DNA from: an uncultured Clostridia bacterium
GTDB lineage: Bacteria; Bacillota; Clostridia; Christensenellales; Borkfalkiaceae
DNA length: 22,551 nt
Assembly (NCBI GenBank): GCA_937915565.1
Contig: CALDMH010000028.1
Coordinates: 1-22,551, forward strand
Reading direction: 5' to 3'
In this document: positions 1 through 9,445 of the stretch, in pieces
Layout of the letters: each line of letters starts with the position of its first letter
How positions within the stretch are numbered: the stretch's first letter is position 1
Notes under the pieces: model-generated
The model's database searches: none
The model's input: only the letters and a program-made list of their open reading frames with translations
What the model was told of the DNA's origin: nothing
Made by a program: the position numbers and the translations under genes

Positions 1-1
1 T

Positions 2-1285
2 TACGCAACGACGGGACTCAACGCAAAAGAAACGGATAAAAAGATTGCCGAAAAGATTCCGGAAGCGTACGACGAATTTTTAAAAGTCGAAAACAAATAC
101 TACGCTTTGCCTTTGTTTGAAACGTCCATCAATCTTAACTACGATATAGACTTGTTCAAGCAAAAATGCTTATATTTCGCTGCGGGCAAAACCGCGGAGA
201 ACTTCTCGGAAGAGGATTTCAAAAACGAGGATAAAATAGGCGAATTGTTCGTCAGCGACGCCGACGACCCGAAAGCTTCCGGCCCCGACGGGCAGGACGA
301 AACCGCCGACGACGGACTTCCCGCAACCTATAAGGATTTCCGCGCGCTTACGATACAGATGAAAATCGTCGGCGTAACGCCTTTCGTCTGGAACGGCTAT
401 GAAACGGGTTATCTCACCGGTCTTGTCAACGATATGTGGGCGAACAACGAGGGCGCGGAGCAAATGAAACTCAACTTCACGTTCGACGGTAACGCAACGA
501 CGCTCGTCGACACCGTAAACGCGGACGGCAGCGTAACTTTAAAACCGTCTACGAAAATCGATTCCACGAACTTCAACCTTTTGCAAAGACAAAAAGGTAA
601 ATTGGACGCTCTCGAATTCGCAAAACTTCTTCTCGACGACGGAACGGGGAAGAAGGACAGCAAAAACTACTACGCGAAGTCCTTTGACGCAGGTTTCAGC
701 AATGTCAACGCGCAGGATTATTTCATCGACCCCGAAGGCAACGGCATCGGAGACAATCCGATAGGCTTCCTCGTAGACGGCGGCTGGTGGTATAACGAGG
801 CGAAAGTCACCGATAGAAACGTCGGTATTTTGCCCCTGCCGAAAACCGACGCGAGCAAAATCGGCACGACCAACACGAAGGTCAGCGACCGTTCGTCCTT
901 TATCTTCATAAGCAGCGAAACGAGCAGCGAATTAGTTCCCGTGGCAAAAGCTTTCGTAAGCTTCCTTCAAAGCGATTACGCAATGAGAACTTACACGGAA
1001 TACACTAACACTTTCCGTGCGATGAAATACGACTTGACGAGCGAATCGATTGCAAAATTGAGTACGTACGGCAAGAGCGTTTACGATACGAGAAACAGCG
1101 AAGGCACGGTAGTTTTGCCTTGGACGCCCATTTCCGCAACGGCGCGTCAAAACGCGGGCTTGCTCGGTTACAGAACTTACGGTTTCAGCGTAAACTCACA
1201 GGAAGGTAACCCCGTGAGTTACTTAAAGGACCACGACGTAAGCATTAAAGATTATTTTGAAGCGATATGGAATTATCGCAAATAA
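2..1285 (+). CDS. Carbohydrate ABC transporter solute-binding protein, 5'-truncated by the window edge
   Basis: This is the C-terminal ~427 residues of an extracellular sugar-type (family 1) solute-binding protein; the open frame runs in from the left edge, so the signal peptide and start are outside. The visible part begins with a stretch containing KYYALPLFETSINLNYDIDL, the conserved region where such proteins describe the ligand cleft, followed by a segment rich in Asp and Gly (GPDGQDETADDGLPATY), which I recognise from Clostridia sugar-binding proteins. Later come FLVDGGWWYNE and a C-terminal helical part. Two MalF/MalG-type permeases follow at once, so it should deliver an oligosaccharide or glycoside to them. 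The substrate cannot be told. A TTG at 107 is an internal codon, not the start. Family assignment rests on these motifs and on context; it is secure at the level of carbohydrate-type binding protein. Confidence 0.85.
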   Translation, partial: YATTGLNAKETDKKIAEKIPEAYDEFLKVENKYYALPLFETSINLNYDIDLFKQKCLYFAAGKTAENFSEEDFKNEDKIGELFVSDADDPKASGPDGQDETADDGLPATYKDFRALTIQMKIVGVTPFVWNGYETGYLTGLVNDMWANNEGAEQMKLNFTFDGNATTLVDTVNADGSVTLKPSTKIDSTNFNLLQRQKGKLDALEFAKLLLDDGTGKKDSKNYYAKSFDAGFSNVNAQDYFIDPEGNGIGDNPIGFLVDGGWWYNEAKVTDRNVGILPLPKTDASKIGTTNTKVSDRSSFIFISSETSSELVPVAKAFVSFLQSDYAMRTYTEYTNTFRAMKYDLTSESIAKLSTYGKSVYDTRNSEGTVVLPWTPISATARQNAGLLGYRTYGFSVNSQEGNPVSYLKDHDVSIKDYFEAIWNYRK

Positions 1286-1326
1286 GTTTTGCGCGATTAT
1301 AAACGCAACGGAAAAGGAACTGTCGA

Positions 1327-2295
1327 ATGATTAGGTTTAAAACGAAAAAAAGCGAAGCCTGCGGAGATTATTCTCCGCAAGCTTTTAAGCCGAAAAAGAA
1401 TAAGACGATAAGCGGAGGCAACTTGTTTTACGCAAGCATAGTGGCGTTGCCTTTGTTGCAGTTTATCGTTTTTTACGTCGTGGTGAACTTTAACAGTTTT
1501 CTTATGGCGTTTCAAAGCTACGATAACTCGGCGGGAAAAGTCGTCATCGGTTACACTTTCGATAATTTTGCGTATTTTTTCGATAAAATCGTGTTTGCCG
1601 ATTTGTGGCTTTGCATAAAAAACTCTTCGTTATACCTTGCGCTTAACGTGGTCGTTTGTATTCCTATATCGCTGTTGTTCAGCTATTACGTTTACAAAAA
1701 ATTCCGGCTGTCGTCGTTTTTCAAGGTTATTTTGTTTTTGCCGAGCATCGTGTGTTCCACGGCAATGGTAATATTCTATAAATACTTTATCAACGAAGGG
1801 CTTTCGGGCTTGTTCGGCGGCTCGGTTATAGGCCCGGTTTACAACGACAAACAGCAGGCCGTGTTGATAATTTTCTATTTGCTGATGACTTTTTCCGCAA
1901 ATATTTTGCTTTACATCAACGCGATGTCGCAAACGCCGGATTCGGTTGTCGAGGCCTCCAAAATCGACGGCGCAAACGAGATAGGAACTTTCGTTCACGT
2001 CATAATCCCGCAGATTTGGGGCACGATTGTTTCGATAATCGTGATTTTCTTCGCGTGGTTCGCGACGAATCAGGCGTATTTGTTCACGTTCTACGGGTTT
2101 AACACGAACAGAGAATACCAGACCATCGGCTATTACTTATTCAATATGGTTCAGGACGGAAGGTTCACGGGCAGTTCTTTGGAACAAATGTATCGCAAGG
2201 CGTCGGCTCTCGGGCTTATGCTCACCGCGCTCGTCGCTCCCGTGACGATTCTTATAAGAAACCTTATGCTCAAATACGGGCCTAACGAAAACTGA
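1327..2295 (+). CDS. Carbohydrate ABC transporter permease, MalF/UgpA type
   Basis: Integral membrane permease of 322 residues, the usual length for this family. After a ~35-residue basic cytoplasmic N-terminus (many Lys) there are about six hydrophobic segments, the first near residues 38-62. The cytoplasmic EAA loop that docks the ATPase lies near residues 208-227 (EASKIDGANEIGTFVHVIIP) and has the expected E, DGA, and I-P pattern. The start ATG at 1327 follows an AAGGAA-type ribosome site about 8 bases upstream. The gene sits 41 bp after the binding protein and 14 bp before the second permease, giving a standard SBP-permease-permease set. No ATPase gene is present in the visible part; Bacillota often use one shared MsmX-like ATPase for many such importers, so this is not evidence of decay. 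Confidence 0.93.
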   Translation: MIRFKTKKSEACGDYSPQAFKPKKNKTISGGNLFYASIVALPLLQFIVFYVVVNFNSFLMAFQSYDNSAGKVVIGYTFDNFAYFFDKIVFADLWLCIKNSSLYLALNVVVCIPISLLFSYYVYKKFRLSSFFKVILFLPSIVCSTAMVIFYKYFINEGLSGLFGGSVIGPVYNDKQQAVLIIFYLLMTFSANILLYINAMSQTPDSVVEASKIDGANEIGTFVHVIIPQIWGTIVSIIVIFFAWFATNQAYLFTFYGFNTNREYQTIGYYLFNMVQDGRFTGSSLEQMYRKASALGLMLTALVAPVTILIRNLMLKYGPNEN

Positions 2296-2309
2296 CGGGG
2301 GAGAAAGAT

Positions 2310-3218
2310 ATGACGAATTCAAAAAAGAAACTTTCCCGAAGAAGGTTCGATTGGTTTGAAGCGATAGTGGCGTGCTTGCTCGCGCTTTACGGGTTGGCGG
2401 TTCTTATCCTGATATTGTGGGGTTTTTCGGCGTCGTTCAGAACGTATAAGTCGATAATGCGCAATCCGTGGAATCTTTTTGCCGACGTCAGTTTCGATAA
2501 TTATATACTCGTTTTTAACGATTTTAAAACTCTCAAAGAAACGAACGGCGGTTTTAAACCGGTGTATTTTGAAGAAATGTTCTTCAATTCTTTGCTGTAT
2601 GCGGGCGGAGGCGCGCTTTTGCAAACTCTCTGCACGGCGGCCGTTGCTTATTGCACCGCAAAATACGATAATAAGTGCAGTAAGATTATACATTACGTCG
2701 TTATAATAACGCTTGCGCTTCCCATCGTCGGCAACCTTGCTTCTATGCTCACCGTAACCAAAAAGTTAAAACTTTTTGATTCTATCTTCGGTTCGTGGAT
2801 AATGAAGTTCGGGTTCAACAATATTTATTATATGATTTTTTACGCGTTTTTCAGGAAGCTTTCCTGGGAATATGCGGAATCGGCGTTTTTGGACGGAGGA
2901 AATCATTACACGGTGTTTTTTCGCATAATGCTTCCTCTTGCCGTTCCGGTTATATCGACGATTTTTCTTCTTAACTTCATTCAGTACTGGAACGATTTTG
3001 AAACGCCTTATATGTTTTTGCCGAATCACACGACCTCGGCGGTCGTTTTGTATATGTCCATTATCGGCGGCGGCGGAACTTGGTCGGGTCCGAGTCCCGT
3101 TGATTTAACCGCTCAACTCGCCGCGGCGTTTATGGTATTTTTGCCCATTTTCGTGTTGTTTTTGATTTTTAAAAACAAGATAATGGGAAATCTTTCGGAA
3201 GGAGGAATAAAAGGATGA
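2310..3218 (+). CDS. Carbohydrate ABC transporter permease, MalG/LacG type
   Basis: Second permease of the importer, 302 residues, with about six membrane segments; the first is near residues 17-38 after a basic N-terminus. The ATPase-docking EAA loop is near residues 187-212 and shows EYAESAFLDGGNHYTVFFRI followed by MLPLAVP, matching the MalG pattern (E-A, DG, I-LP). The C-terminus ends in the family-typical hydrophobic segment plus KIMGNLSEGGIKG. A GGGGGAGAAAG ribosome site sits 3-12 bases before the ATG. Its TGA overlaps the ATG of the following 1418-residue secreted protein by 4 bp (ATGA), so the importer and the large surface protein are very likely translationally coupled. That coupling is the best argument that the secreted proteins downstream belong to the same pathway. 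Confidence 0.93.
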   Translation: MTNSKKKLSRRRFDWFEAIVACLLALYGLAVLILILWGFSASFRTYKSIMRNPWNLFADVSFDNYILVFNDFKTLKETNGGFKPVYFEEMFFNSLLYAGGGALLQTLCTAAVAYCTAKYDNKCSKIIHYVVIITLALPIVGNLASMLTVTKKLKLFDSIFGSWIMKFGFNNIYYMIFYAFFRKLSWEYAESAFLDGGNHYTVFFRIMLPLAVPVISTIFLLNFIQYWNDFETPYMFLPNHTTSAVVLYMSIIGGGGTWSGPSPVDLTAQLAAAFMVFLPIFVLFLIFKNKIMGNLSEGGIKG

Positions 3219-6200
3219 CGAAGAAAAGGAAAATCGTATTTTATTCGCTTATATGCCTGTTCGTTTTAAGCGTTTTATCCGCGTTCGCCGTTGCGTTTAA
3301 CAAACCGAACACGGCTTTTGCGTCCGAAATTTTCGAGTGCGACGGCAAGGTTAAAACCGTTGCGGGCGATTCGGATAACGGAAATACGGGGCTCAGGTTA
3401 TACGCTTACGACAACGGTGCGACGGCCAGATTCAAGGGCGTTCGCACGGGTATATTTCAATCGGAAATAAAAGTGGCGTCCAGCGGCAAAAGCAAGGACT
3501 TGAAAAAATATTCGTTGTCGTTTAAGGACGAGAGAAGCGGAAAGAGTTTTTCCGTTCAGATTTCGGCTCACACCGATTATAACGACGCGGCCGTAGTTTA
3601 CGACGGCGTTAAAGGCGGAATCGTATATCAGGAAGCGTCGAACGCTCCTTACGGGGTTACTGCGGGCTATAACGAACAGGACGTTTACACGAGATTTTCC
3701 TCCGACGTCTGTTCTTTGACGTTCGACCCCGAAAGTATGCAGGTCAAGGTTAAATCCGACGACGGCAGTTATCGCCTCGTGTGGGATTTGAAAAAGCAAT
3801 ATAACGACGGAAAACTTCTTGCAAACGATTTCGATTCTTTTAAAGAATATTCGGTTTCCGTCGTGTTCGACGAAATTACCGCAAACAGTCGCGGGGATTT
3901 GTTGCTTTGCTCGTTCGGCGGATATTCGCTCAAATCCGAAAACGTCAAATATCGCCCGTCGATAATTCTTTCCTCGGAAATAAAACCCGTGGCGGGCAAA
4001 GAGTATAAATTACCCGAAGCGAAGGCGACGGGCGAAAACGGCGACGACGTTTCGGATAAAATAAGCGCGTCCGTTTACGACGAAAGCGGCAAATTGCTTG
4101 CAAAAAACGTCAAAACGTACACCCCTGCAAAGGCGGGAACGCTGTATCTTTATTACGAATACGCCGAAAACGGAGAAACCTCCGACGCTTGGTATAAAGC
4201 GGAGACGGTTGAACTTGCGGAAATAACGGGGCAATTCGTTTACGACGGCGAAATTCCCGAAAAAGCAGGTTTAAACGCCAAAATCCTTATCCCCAAAGCG
4301 AGCGTCGTTACGAACGTCGCGGAGGGCGGCGTCGAAGAGTGTTTGGTCACTATAAAAAAGAACGGCAAGGCTTTGAGCGGTTATGAAAAAACGGAAGGAG
4401 GTTTTCTTTTCAGATTAACCGAAGTCGGCGTTTACGAAATAGAGTATTCCGGCAAAAAATCCGCCGCTTACAACACCGAAGTTAAACGCGTCGCGGCGGA
4501 CGAAACGACGCTTGCCGTGAACGTTGAAGAAATTCCCGAAGACTTTGCAGTCGGCGCGGAATACGAGTTCCCGACGGCGGAATTCTGCCTCGGCGACGCA
4601 AAACAAACGGTTTCCGCAAAAATCGTTACGCCCGACGGCGAAGAGAAGAGCGGAAAGGTGAAATTTCTCGATTCGGGCAAATACGCTTTGGAGTATTCAG
4701 CCGTTTTGAACGGGGAAAATCACGAATATAAAAAGTGTTTTTCGGTTAAGCGGAATTATGCCGACGAGTTCGATACGGACGCGGTTTATTCCTCGATGAG
4801 AGCGAACCACGAAACGAAGGGCGTAAAATTAACCCTTACCGATAATAACACCGTGACTTACGGAAAAACCATCGATTTGTCGAAGTATTCCTTCAACGAT
4901 AAAACCAACAAAGGAAAAACGCTTCTCAAACTCAGTTTTGACCCGAAAAACGTCGGCTCTCCCGATTTGGATTCTTTCTTCGTCGTTTTAACCGATAAAT
5001 ACGACGCAAGCAATTATATATCGGTGAGATTGAAATACCTTTCTTACACGCCCGTGGCAACGCTTATAAGAGCGAGGGCTTCGGAACAAACCGCGTGGGT
5101 AGGTTATTATTACGACTTTTTCTCGACGAAGAGAAGCGTTGATTCGGCAATAATTCACGAAGAGGGCGGATTTGTCAGTTCGGGAAGTTTCACTCATAAG
5201 CTGGACAACTACGAATTCGATTATATGTCGCTTAATCTCTTTTTCGATTACGAAACGAAATGCCTTTATTCGCAGCCGTTATGGCTCACGGGGCATAACG
5301 ATATTCCCGGGGATAACGTAAACGGACACCCCGAATACAATTCCACGCTCGTCCCGTGGCTCGTTTACGATTTCGACAGCACGGATTCGGAGCTCAGCGC
5401 GGGCAATAAGCCGTGGAAAGGTTTCACCACCGGCGAAGCGATTTTAAGCGTGTACGCAAAAGGCGCAAGCAGCGGCGCGGACGTGTTTATGCTCACGATT
5501 GACGGGGAGGATATGTCCGAACCGTTGTTTGAGGACAAAGAAAATCCGATAATAACGGTTGACGCGGACGAAAACGCCGTACCCGTCGCAAAAGTCGGAA
5601 AACCCTATAAAATCTTCGATTACACCGCAACGGACGCCGATTCTAAAATCGTGGATAAAGGCGTCGTCGTAACTAACGACGCTTCCGGAAGAGCCGTCGA
5701 GGTGAGCGCGGACGGCACGTTCACGCCTATCGAAGGAACTTACACCGTTAAGTATTACGCCGTTGATTCTTTCGGCCACCGCGCGGAAAAGACGTTCAGG
5801 GTGACGGCAAAGAGAAACGTTGACGAACCCGAACTTACCGTGGATTCGTCGATGCCTTCCGAGGCGAAGTACGGGGACGAGCTCGTTCTTGCCGATTACG
5901 AGATAGCAAACGAGGGCGCGGGCAGAGCAAAAGTGGAAGTCGACGTTAAATGCGGCTCGAACGTAATCCCCGTTACGAACGGAAAATTCGAGTGTAAAGG
6001 CGCAGTCGGAACTTACACGGTAACTTACACGATAACCGATTATATCGGACAAACGAAAAAAGTCAGGAAGAGAATAAGCGTCACGAGGGATAACGGCCTT
6101 CGCATAAACGAAGAGAGCGTAAATTTGCCCAAGGCGTTTATTAGCGGCGACAAGTTCGTTTTCGATAAATATTACGCGGTTTATTACGATGAAAATCTCA

Positions 6201-7471
6201 ACGAAATAACCGTTCCCTCTCAAATCGTCGTGACCGACGGAAACGGAAAGGTTACAATCGGCGATGACGGATTATACAGCCCGAAAGCTACCGAAAGCGT
6301 AACTTCGGCAACCGTGGAGGTTTCGTTCGTTCACGGCGGGTTAAACAAGGTTATAACTCGCGTAATACCCGTTCGGACGGCAAAGAACGGCGACGGTTAT
6401 ATAGACGATTATTTCGTAAACGAAAATTCTTCCCTTTCGACAAGCAGCAGCGGCGTTTTGTTTACGAGTAAAGATAGCGCAAAGCAAATGAGTTTCTCGT
6501 TCGCCCGCCCGATTTACGCAAAGGAAACGACGCTCCGTTTCATCGCCGAAACCGATAGTTTTAACGCCGAATCGTTTGAAGTTATTCTTTCGGATAAACG
6601 AAACGGCTTGCAAAAAATCGTTTTGAAATACGTTAAAATCGGAAGTTCCTGGTATTGTTCCGTCGGTAGCGGCGAAAAGACCTTGACTTATCTCGATTCC
6701 GACGGATATTTGCAAATCAAGTACGACGACGCGACGAGAACGTTCACGGACGCGAAAGATTCGGTAATCGGCGTTGCGGATAAAACGGCCGCAGGTCTTG
6801 ATTTTGAAGGATTTTCAAGCGGTTACGTTTATCTCGATTGCAAGGTGAACGGAATTAAAGGCAAAACCGAATTAGGAATCCGCACGATAAACAACCAGAC
6901 GATAAACAGCGTTAAGAGAGATATGCAAAAACCTTATATAAAGGCGGACGACTGTTACGAAGGAAGAACGCCCGTGGGAAGCGTGATAACGTTCGGCGCG
7001 GTAACGGCTTACGACGTACTCAGCTCGCTCGGCGAGGTGAAAGTCAGCGTTAAGTGCGGAACGGAAACCTTTATTGCGGAAAAAACGCTTAAAGAGGGCG
7101 AAACGTTTACGGTCAGCGAGTGCGGTAAATACAGAATCACGTTCAAGGTTACTGATAAAAACGGTAATTCCGCAAGCGACTACGCGGAGTTTTCGGTGTA
7201 CGACCCGATTAAACCCGAATTGACTTTCGACGGCGAAATCCCGGGCAAAGTTAAAGTGGGCGAAAGCGTGCGTTTGCCGGGTTATAGCGTCAGCGACGAT
7301 AAAAAGGACGAAGTTGCGGTGCGCACGTACGTTATGTTGCCGGACGGAACGAGAGAATCGGCCGCCGGAGAATATACCTTTGCGAAACGCGGAACTTACG
7401 TCGTCGTGTACGTCGCCGCCGACCCGAATAACAACGTTGTAACTTATAGATTTATAGTAAAGGCAGAATGA
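3215..7471 (+). CDS. Very large secreted multi-domain protein: three jelly-roll-like modules and about eight Ig-like domains
   Basis: A 1418-residue exported protein. Residues 1-36 form a signal peptide (KKRK, then a hydrophobic core ending near AFA-SE). I read three related ~170-250-residue beta modules near residues 38-245, 515-767 and 1062-1228; each carries a pattern like SFEVILSDKRNG or DSFFVVLTDKYD followed by a hydrophobic strand, as in lectin-like jelly rolls. Between and after them are about eight Ig-like domains of 80-95 residues (three at 250-510, three at 770-1060, two at 1238-1418), several with the G-TYTVKY-A-D-G pattern of bacterial Ig domains. No catalytic motif, LPXTG or other wall anchor is visible, so it is probably secreted or held by partners. 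The ATG overlaps the previous stop. Likely glycan or surface binding; function is inferred only from architecture and operon position. Confidence 0.8.
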   Translation: MTKKRKIVFYSLICLFVLSVLSAFAVAFNKPNTAFASEIFECDGKVKTVAGDSDNGNTGLRLYAYDNGATARFKGVRTGIFQSEIKVASSGKSKDLKKYSLSFKDERSGKSFSVQISAHTDYNDAAVVYDGVKGGIVYQEASNAPYGVTAGYNEQDVYTRFSSDVCSLTFDPESMQVKVKSDDGSYRLVWDLKKQYNDGKLLANDFDSFKEYSVSVVFDEITANSRGDLLLCSFGGYSLKSENVKYRPSIILSSEIKPVAGKEYKLPEAKATGENGDDVSDKISASVYDESGKLLAKNVKTYTPAKAGTLYLYYEYAENGETSDAWYKAETVELAEITGQFVYDGEIPEKAGLNAKILIPKASVVTNVAEGGVEECLVTIKKNGKALSGYEKTEGGFLFRLTEVGVYEIEYSGKKSAAYNTEVKRVAADETTLAVNVEEIPEDFAVGAEYEFPTAEFCLGDAKQTVSAKIVTPDGEEKSGKVKFLDSGKYALEYSAVLNGENHEYKKCFSVKRNYADEFDTDAVYSSMRANHETKGVKLTLTDNNTVTYGKTIDLSKYSFNDKTNKGKTLLKLSFDPKNVGSPDLDSFFVVLTDKYDASNYISVRLKYLSYTPVATLIRARASEQTAWVGYYYDFFSTKRSVDSAIIHEEGGFVSSGSFTHKLDNYEFDYMSLNLFFDYETKCLYSQPLWLTGHNDIPGDNVNGHPEYNSTLVPWLVYDFDSTDSELSAGNKPWKGFTTGEAILSVYAKGASSGADVFMLTIDGEDMSEPLFEDKENPIITVDADENAVPVAKVGKPYKIFDYTATDADSKIVDKGVVVTNDASGRAVEVSADGTFTPIEGTYTVKYYAVDSFGHRAEKTFRVTAKRNVDEPELTVDSSMPSEAKYGDELVLADYEIANEGAGRAKVEVDVKCGSNVIPVTNGKFECKGAVGTYTVTYTITDYIGQTKKVRKRISVTRDNGLRINEESVNLPKAFISGDKFVFDKYYAVYYDENLNEITVPSQIVVTDGNGKVTIGDDGLYSPKATESVTSATVEVSFVHGGLNKVITRVIPVRTAKNGDGYIDDYFVNENSSLSTSSSGVLFTSKDSAKQMSFSFARPIYAKETTLRFIAETDSFNAESFEVILSDKRNGLQKIVLKYVKIGSSWYCSVGSGEKTLTYLDSDGYLQIKYDDATRTFTDAKDSVIGVADKTAAGLDFEGFSSGYVYLDCKVNGIKGKTELGIRTINNQTINSVKRDMQKPYIKADDCYEGRTPVGSVITFGAVTAYDVLSSLGEVKVSVKCGTETFIAEKTLKEGETFTVSECGKYRITFKVTDKNGNSASDYAEFSVYDPIKPELTFDGEIPGKVKVGESVRLPGYSVSDDKKDEVAVRTYVMLPDGTRESAAGEYTFAKRGTYVVVYVAADPNNNVVTYRFIVKAE

Positions 7472-7485
7472 AAGGAGGACGAAAG

Positions 7486-9444
7486 ATGAAAAAAATAATA
7501 TGCTTATTGCTCGTTATCGGGCTTTTGTTCTCCGCCGCTTCGTGCGGGAAGAAACCTGAAAGCACTTCCGTTGAGGAAAAACCCGCGCAGGAAATAGCCA
7601 AAACGGATATAAAAATCGTTGACGGCGGAAAAACGGATTATAAAATCGTGATTCCGCTCAACGCAAGCGCGCATATAAACACCGCCGCCGCGGAACTCGT
7701 TAATTTCGTAAAAGAAGCCACGGGCGCGGAACTCGCGGTAGAATCCGACGGCGGGGAGTTTTCGGAAGAAGAAAAGGTGATTTCGCTCGGAAAAACCACG
7801 CTTTTTCAAAGCAGCGGACTTAAACTTACGGAAAAACTCGGAGAAACGGGCTATATTCTGAAAAGAAAGGGCAACGCGCTTTTAATCAACGCAAAGGACG
7901 ATAACGGCGTGATAAGCGCGGTTTACGATATGCTCGGATATTCGCTCGGGCTGGAATTTTACAGTTACGACGAATACGTCCTCGATAAAACCGGGGATTT
8001 ATACCTGCTTGATTTCGATTTGGAATTCGTTCCGAGCACGGATATGCGCGATATTATGATGCGTTCGCTCAATTCGCAGTATCGTCAGCGTATGCGTCTT
8101 TACACGGGCAACGGACTCGGACATTGGATAACGTTTGCCCACACGGTTACGGGCGCAAGTTCCGCTCATTCTGCGGGAAACGATTTGTACGGACTTTTGC
8201 CTTACAGCGTTTACGGAGAAGCGCATAAAGATTGGTACGACGCAACTCACACGCAGGTTTGTTACAGCAACGCGGAAATGCGTGCCGAAATGGTTGAGCA
8301 AATCAAACTGCGCATAATCAAAAATCCGGACGGCAAGTATCTTATGATTGGCCACGAGGATAACTTCGATATGTGCGAATGCGATAATTGCAAGGCGGAG
8401 AGAGCGTTATACGGCGGCTACGGCGGGCAGGAGCTTAACTTCACGAACCTCGTGGCGCAGGAAGTTGACGAATGGCTTGCCGACGCTTATCCCGAAAGAG
8501 AAGTGTTTTACGTTTTCTTCGCTTATCAGACTTCACAAGAGCCTCCCGTAAAGAAGGAAACCGTCAACGGCAAAGAGGTTGCCGTGAAGGACGAGAACGG
8601 TAAATATATTCCGCATTACGAAAACCTTAAAATCCGCAAAAACGTAATGGTTATGTATTGTCCCATCGATTCGGATTTCAGCAAAGGATTTTCGGAAACG
8701 GAAAACGGCACGCAATACGCGCAGTTAAAAGGTTGGAGCGATTTGTTCTCGAAGCAGGGCTTGCACAACAACATAATCGTTTGGGGATACAGCCTTGCGG
8801 TTTACAATTACTTCATTCCTCTTTACAATTTCGGAACGTTCAACGCTCATTACAAATTCTACGAGGAATGCGGAGTTCATTATATAGACGACCAGGCGTA
8901 CAGTTCTTCGGCCGTACCGTGCTTCGAAGCGATGCAAATTTACATTCAGTCGAAGCTTATGTACGACACTTCGCTCGATTATAACGAACTCGCTTACGAT
9001 TTTATCGAGCATTATTACGGAGCGGCTGCCGAAACGTTCAAGGAATATTTCGACTTTTTCCGCGCTTATTACGAATATCTTGCCGAAACGCAGCACATAA
9101 CGGGCAGTATCTGGCAGGAAATGGGAAAAGAGGAGTATTGGCCGACGGAAGTTGTTGAAAAGCTTATGAATTATCTCGATAAGTGCTTAAAAGACGTAGA
9201 GCCGCTTAAAGAGAGCAATCCGAGCCGTTGGCAACTTTTAAGCGACAGGTTAAGAAGAGAAAGACTTACTCCCATATATCTGACGTTCACGCTGCATATG
9301 GGCGAGTTGTCGCAGGAAAAGAAGATAGAATATCTTGCGGATATGAAGACTTACACTAAAAAATACGAAATACTCGAAACCAGAGAATCTGCCCGCAACA
9401 TAGACGTTCTCATCGAAACGTGGGAAAAACAAATCGGAGGCTGA
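7486..9444 (+). CDS. DUF4838-type lipoprotein, candidate glycan-active enzyme
   Basis: A 652-residue lipoprotein. I chose ATG 7486 rather than the in-frame ATG at 7468, because the codons between encode the AAAGGAGG ribosome site itself and the signal peptide then starts cleanly with MKKIICLLLVIGLL and a lipobox ending AASC. Residues ~40-165 resemble the N-terminal domain that precedes GH67-type and similar barrels (AAAELVNFVKEATGAEL, then LGKTTLF and DDNGVISAVYDMLGYSLGLEF). The central part, ~185-480, matches my memory of DUF4838: GNGLGHWITFAHT, Q-V-C-Y-S-N-AEM, a His-Glu-Asp triplet (GHEDN) and the Cys cluster C297-x-C299-x2-C302. The C-terminus (~480-652) is helical. DUF4838 proteins are linked to polysaccharide loci, but a reaction is not established to my knowledge. 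The Cys triplet may bind a metal. Confidence 0.85.
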   Translation: MKKIICLLLVIGLLFSAASCGKKPESTSVEEKPAQEIAKTDIKIVDGGKTDYKIVIPLNASAHINTAAAELVNFVKEATGAELAVESDGGEFSEEEKVISLGKTTLFQSSGLKLTEKLGETGYILKRKGNALLINAKDDNGVISAVYDMLGYSLGLEFYSYDEYVLDKTGDLYLLDFDLEFVPSTDMRDIMMRSLNSQYRQRMRLYTGNGLGHWITFAHTVTGASSAHSAGNDLYGLLPYSVYGEAHKDWYDATHTQVCYSNAEMRAEMVEQIKLRIIKNPDGKYLMIGHEDNFDMCECDNCKAERALYGGYGGQELNFTNLVAQEVDEWLADAYPEREVFYVFFAYQTSQEPPVKKETVNGKEVAVKDENGKYIPHYENLKIRKNVMVMYCPIDSDFSKGFSETENGTQYAQLKGWSDLFSKQGLHNNIIVWGYSLAVYNYFIPLYNFGTFNAHYKFYEECGVHYIDDQAYSSSAVPCFEAMQIYIQSKLMYDTSLDYNELAYDFIEHYYGAAAETFKEYFDFFRAYYEYLAETQHITGSIWQEMGKEEYWPTEVVEKLMNYLDKCLKDVEPLKESNPSRWQLLSDRLRRERLTPIYLTFTLHMGELSQEKKIEYLADMKTYTKKYEILETRESARNIDVLIETWEKQIGG

Positions 9445-9445
9445 T

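Noticed and set aside
5444..6223. Long minus-strand open frame of 259 codons
   Set aside because: It lies wholly inside the 1418-residue gene and reflects codon bias in the opposite frame; its composition (Arg, Val, Phe rich) is typical of shadow frames.
7468..7485. ATG 7468 as start of the DUF4838 gene
   Set aside because: The following codons are the AAAGGAGG ribosome site for ATG 7486, which also gives a normal lipoprotein signal peptide.
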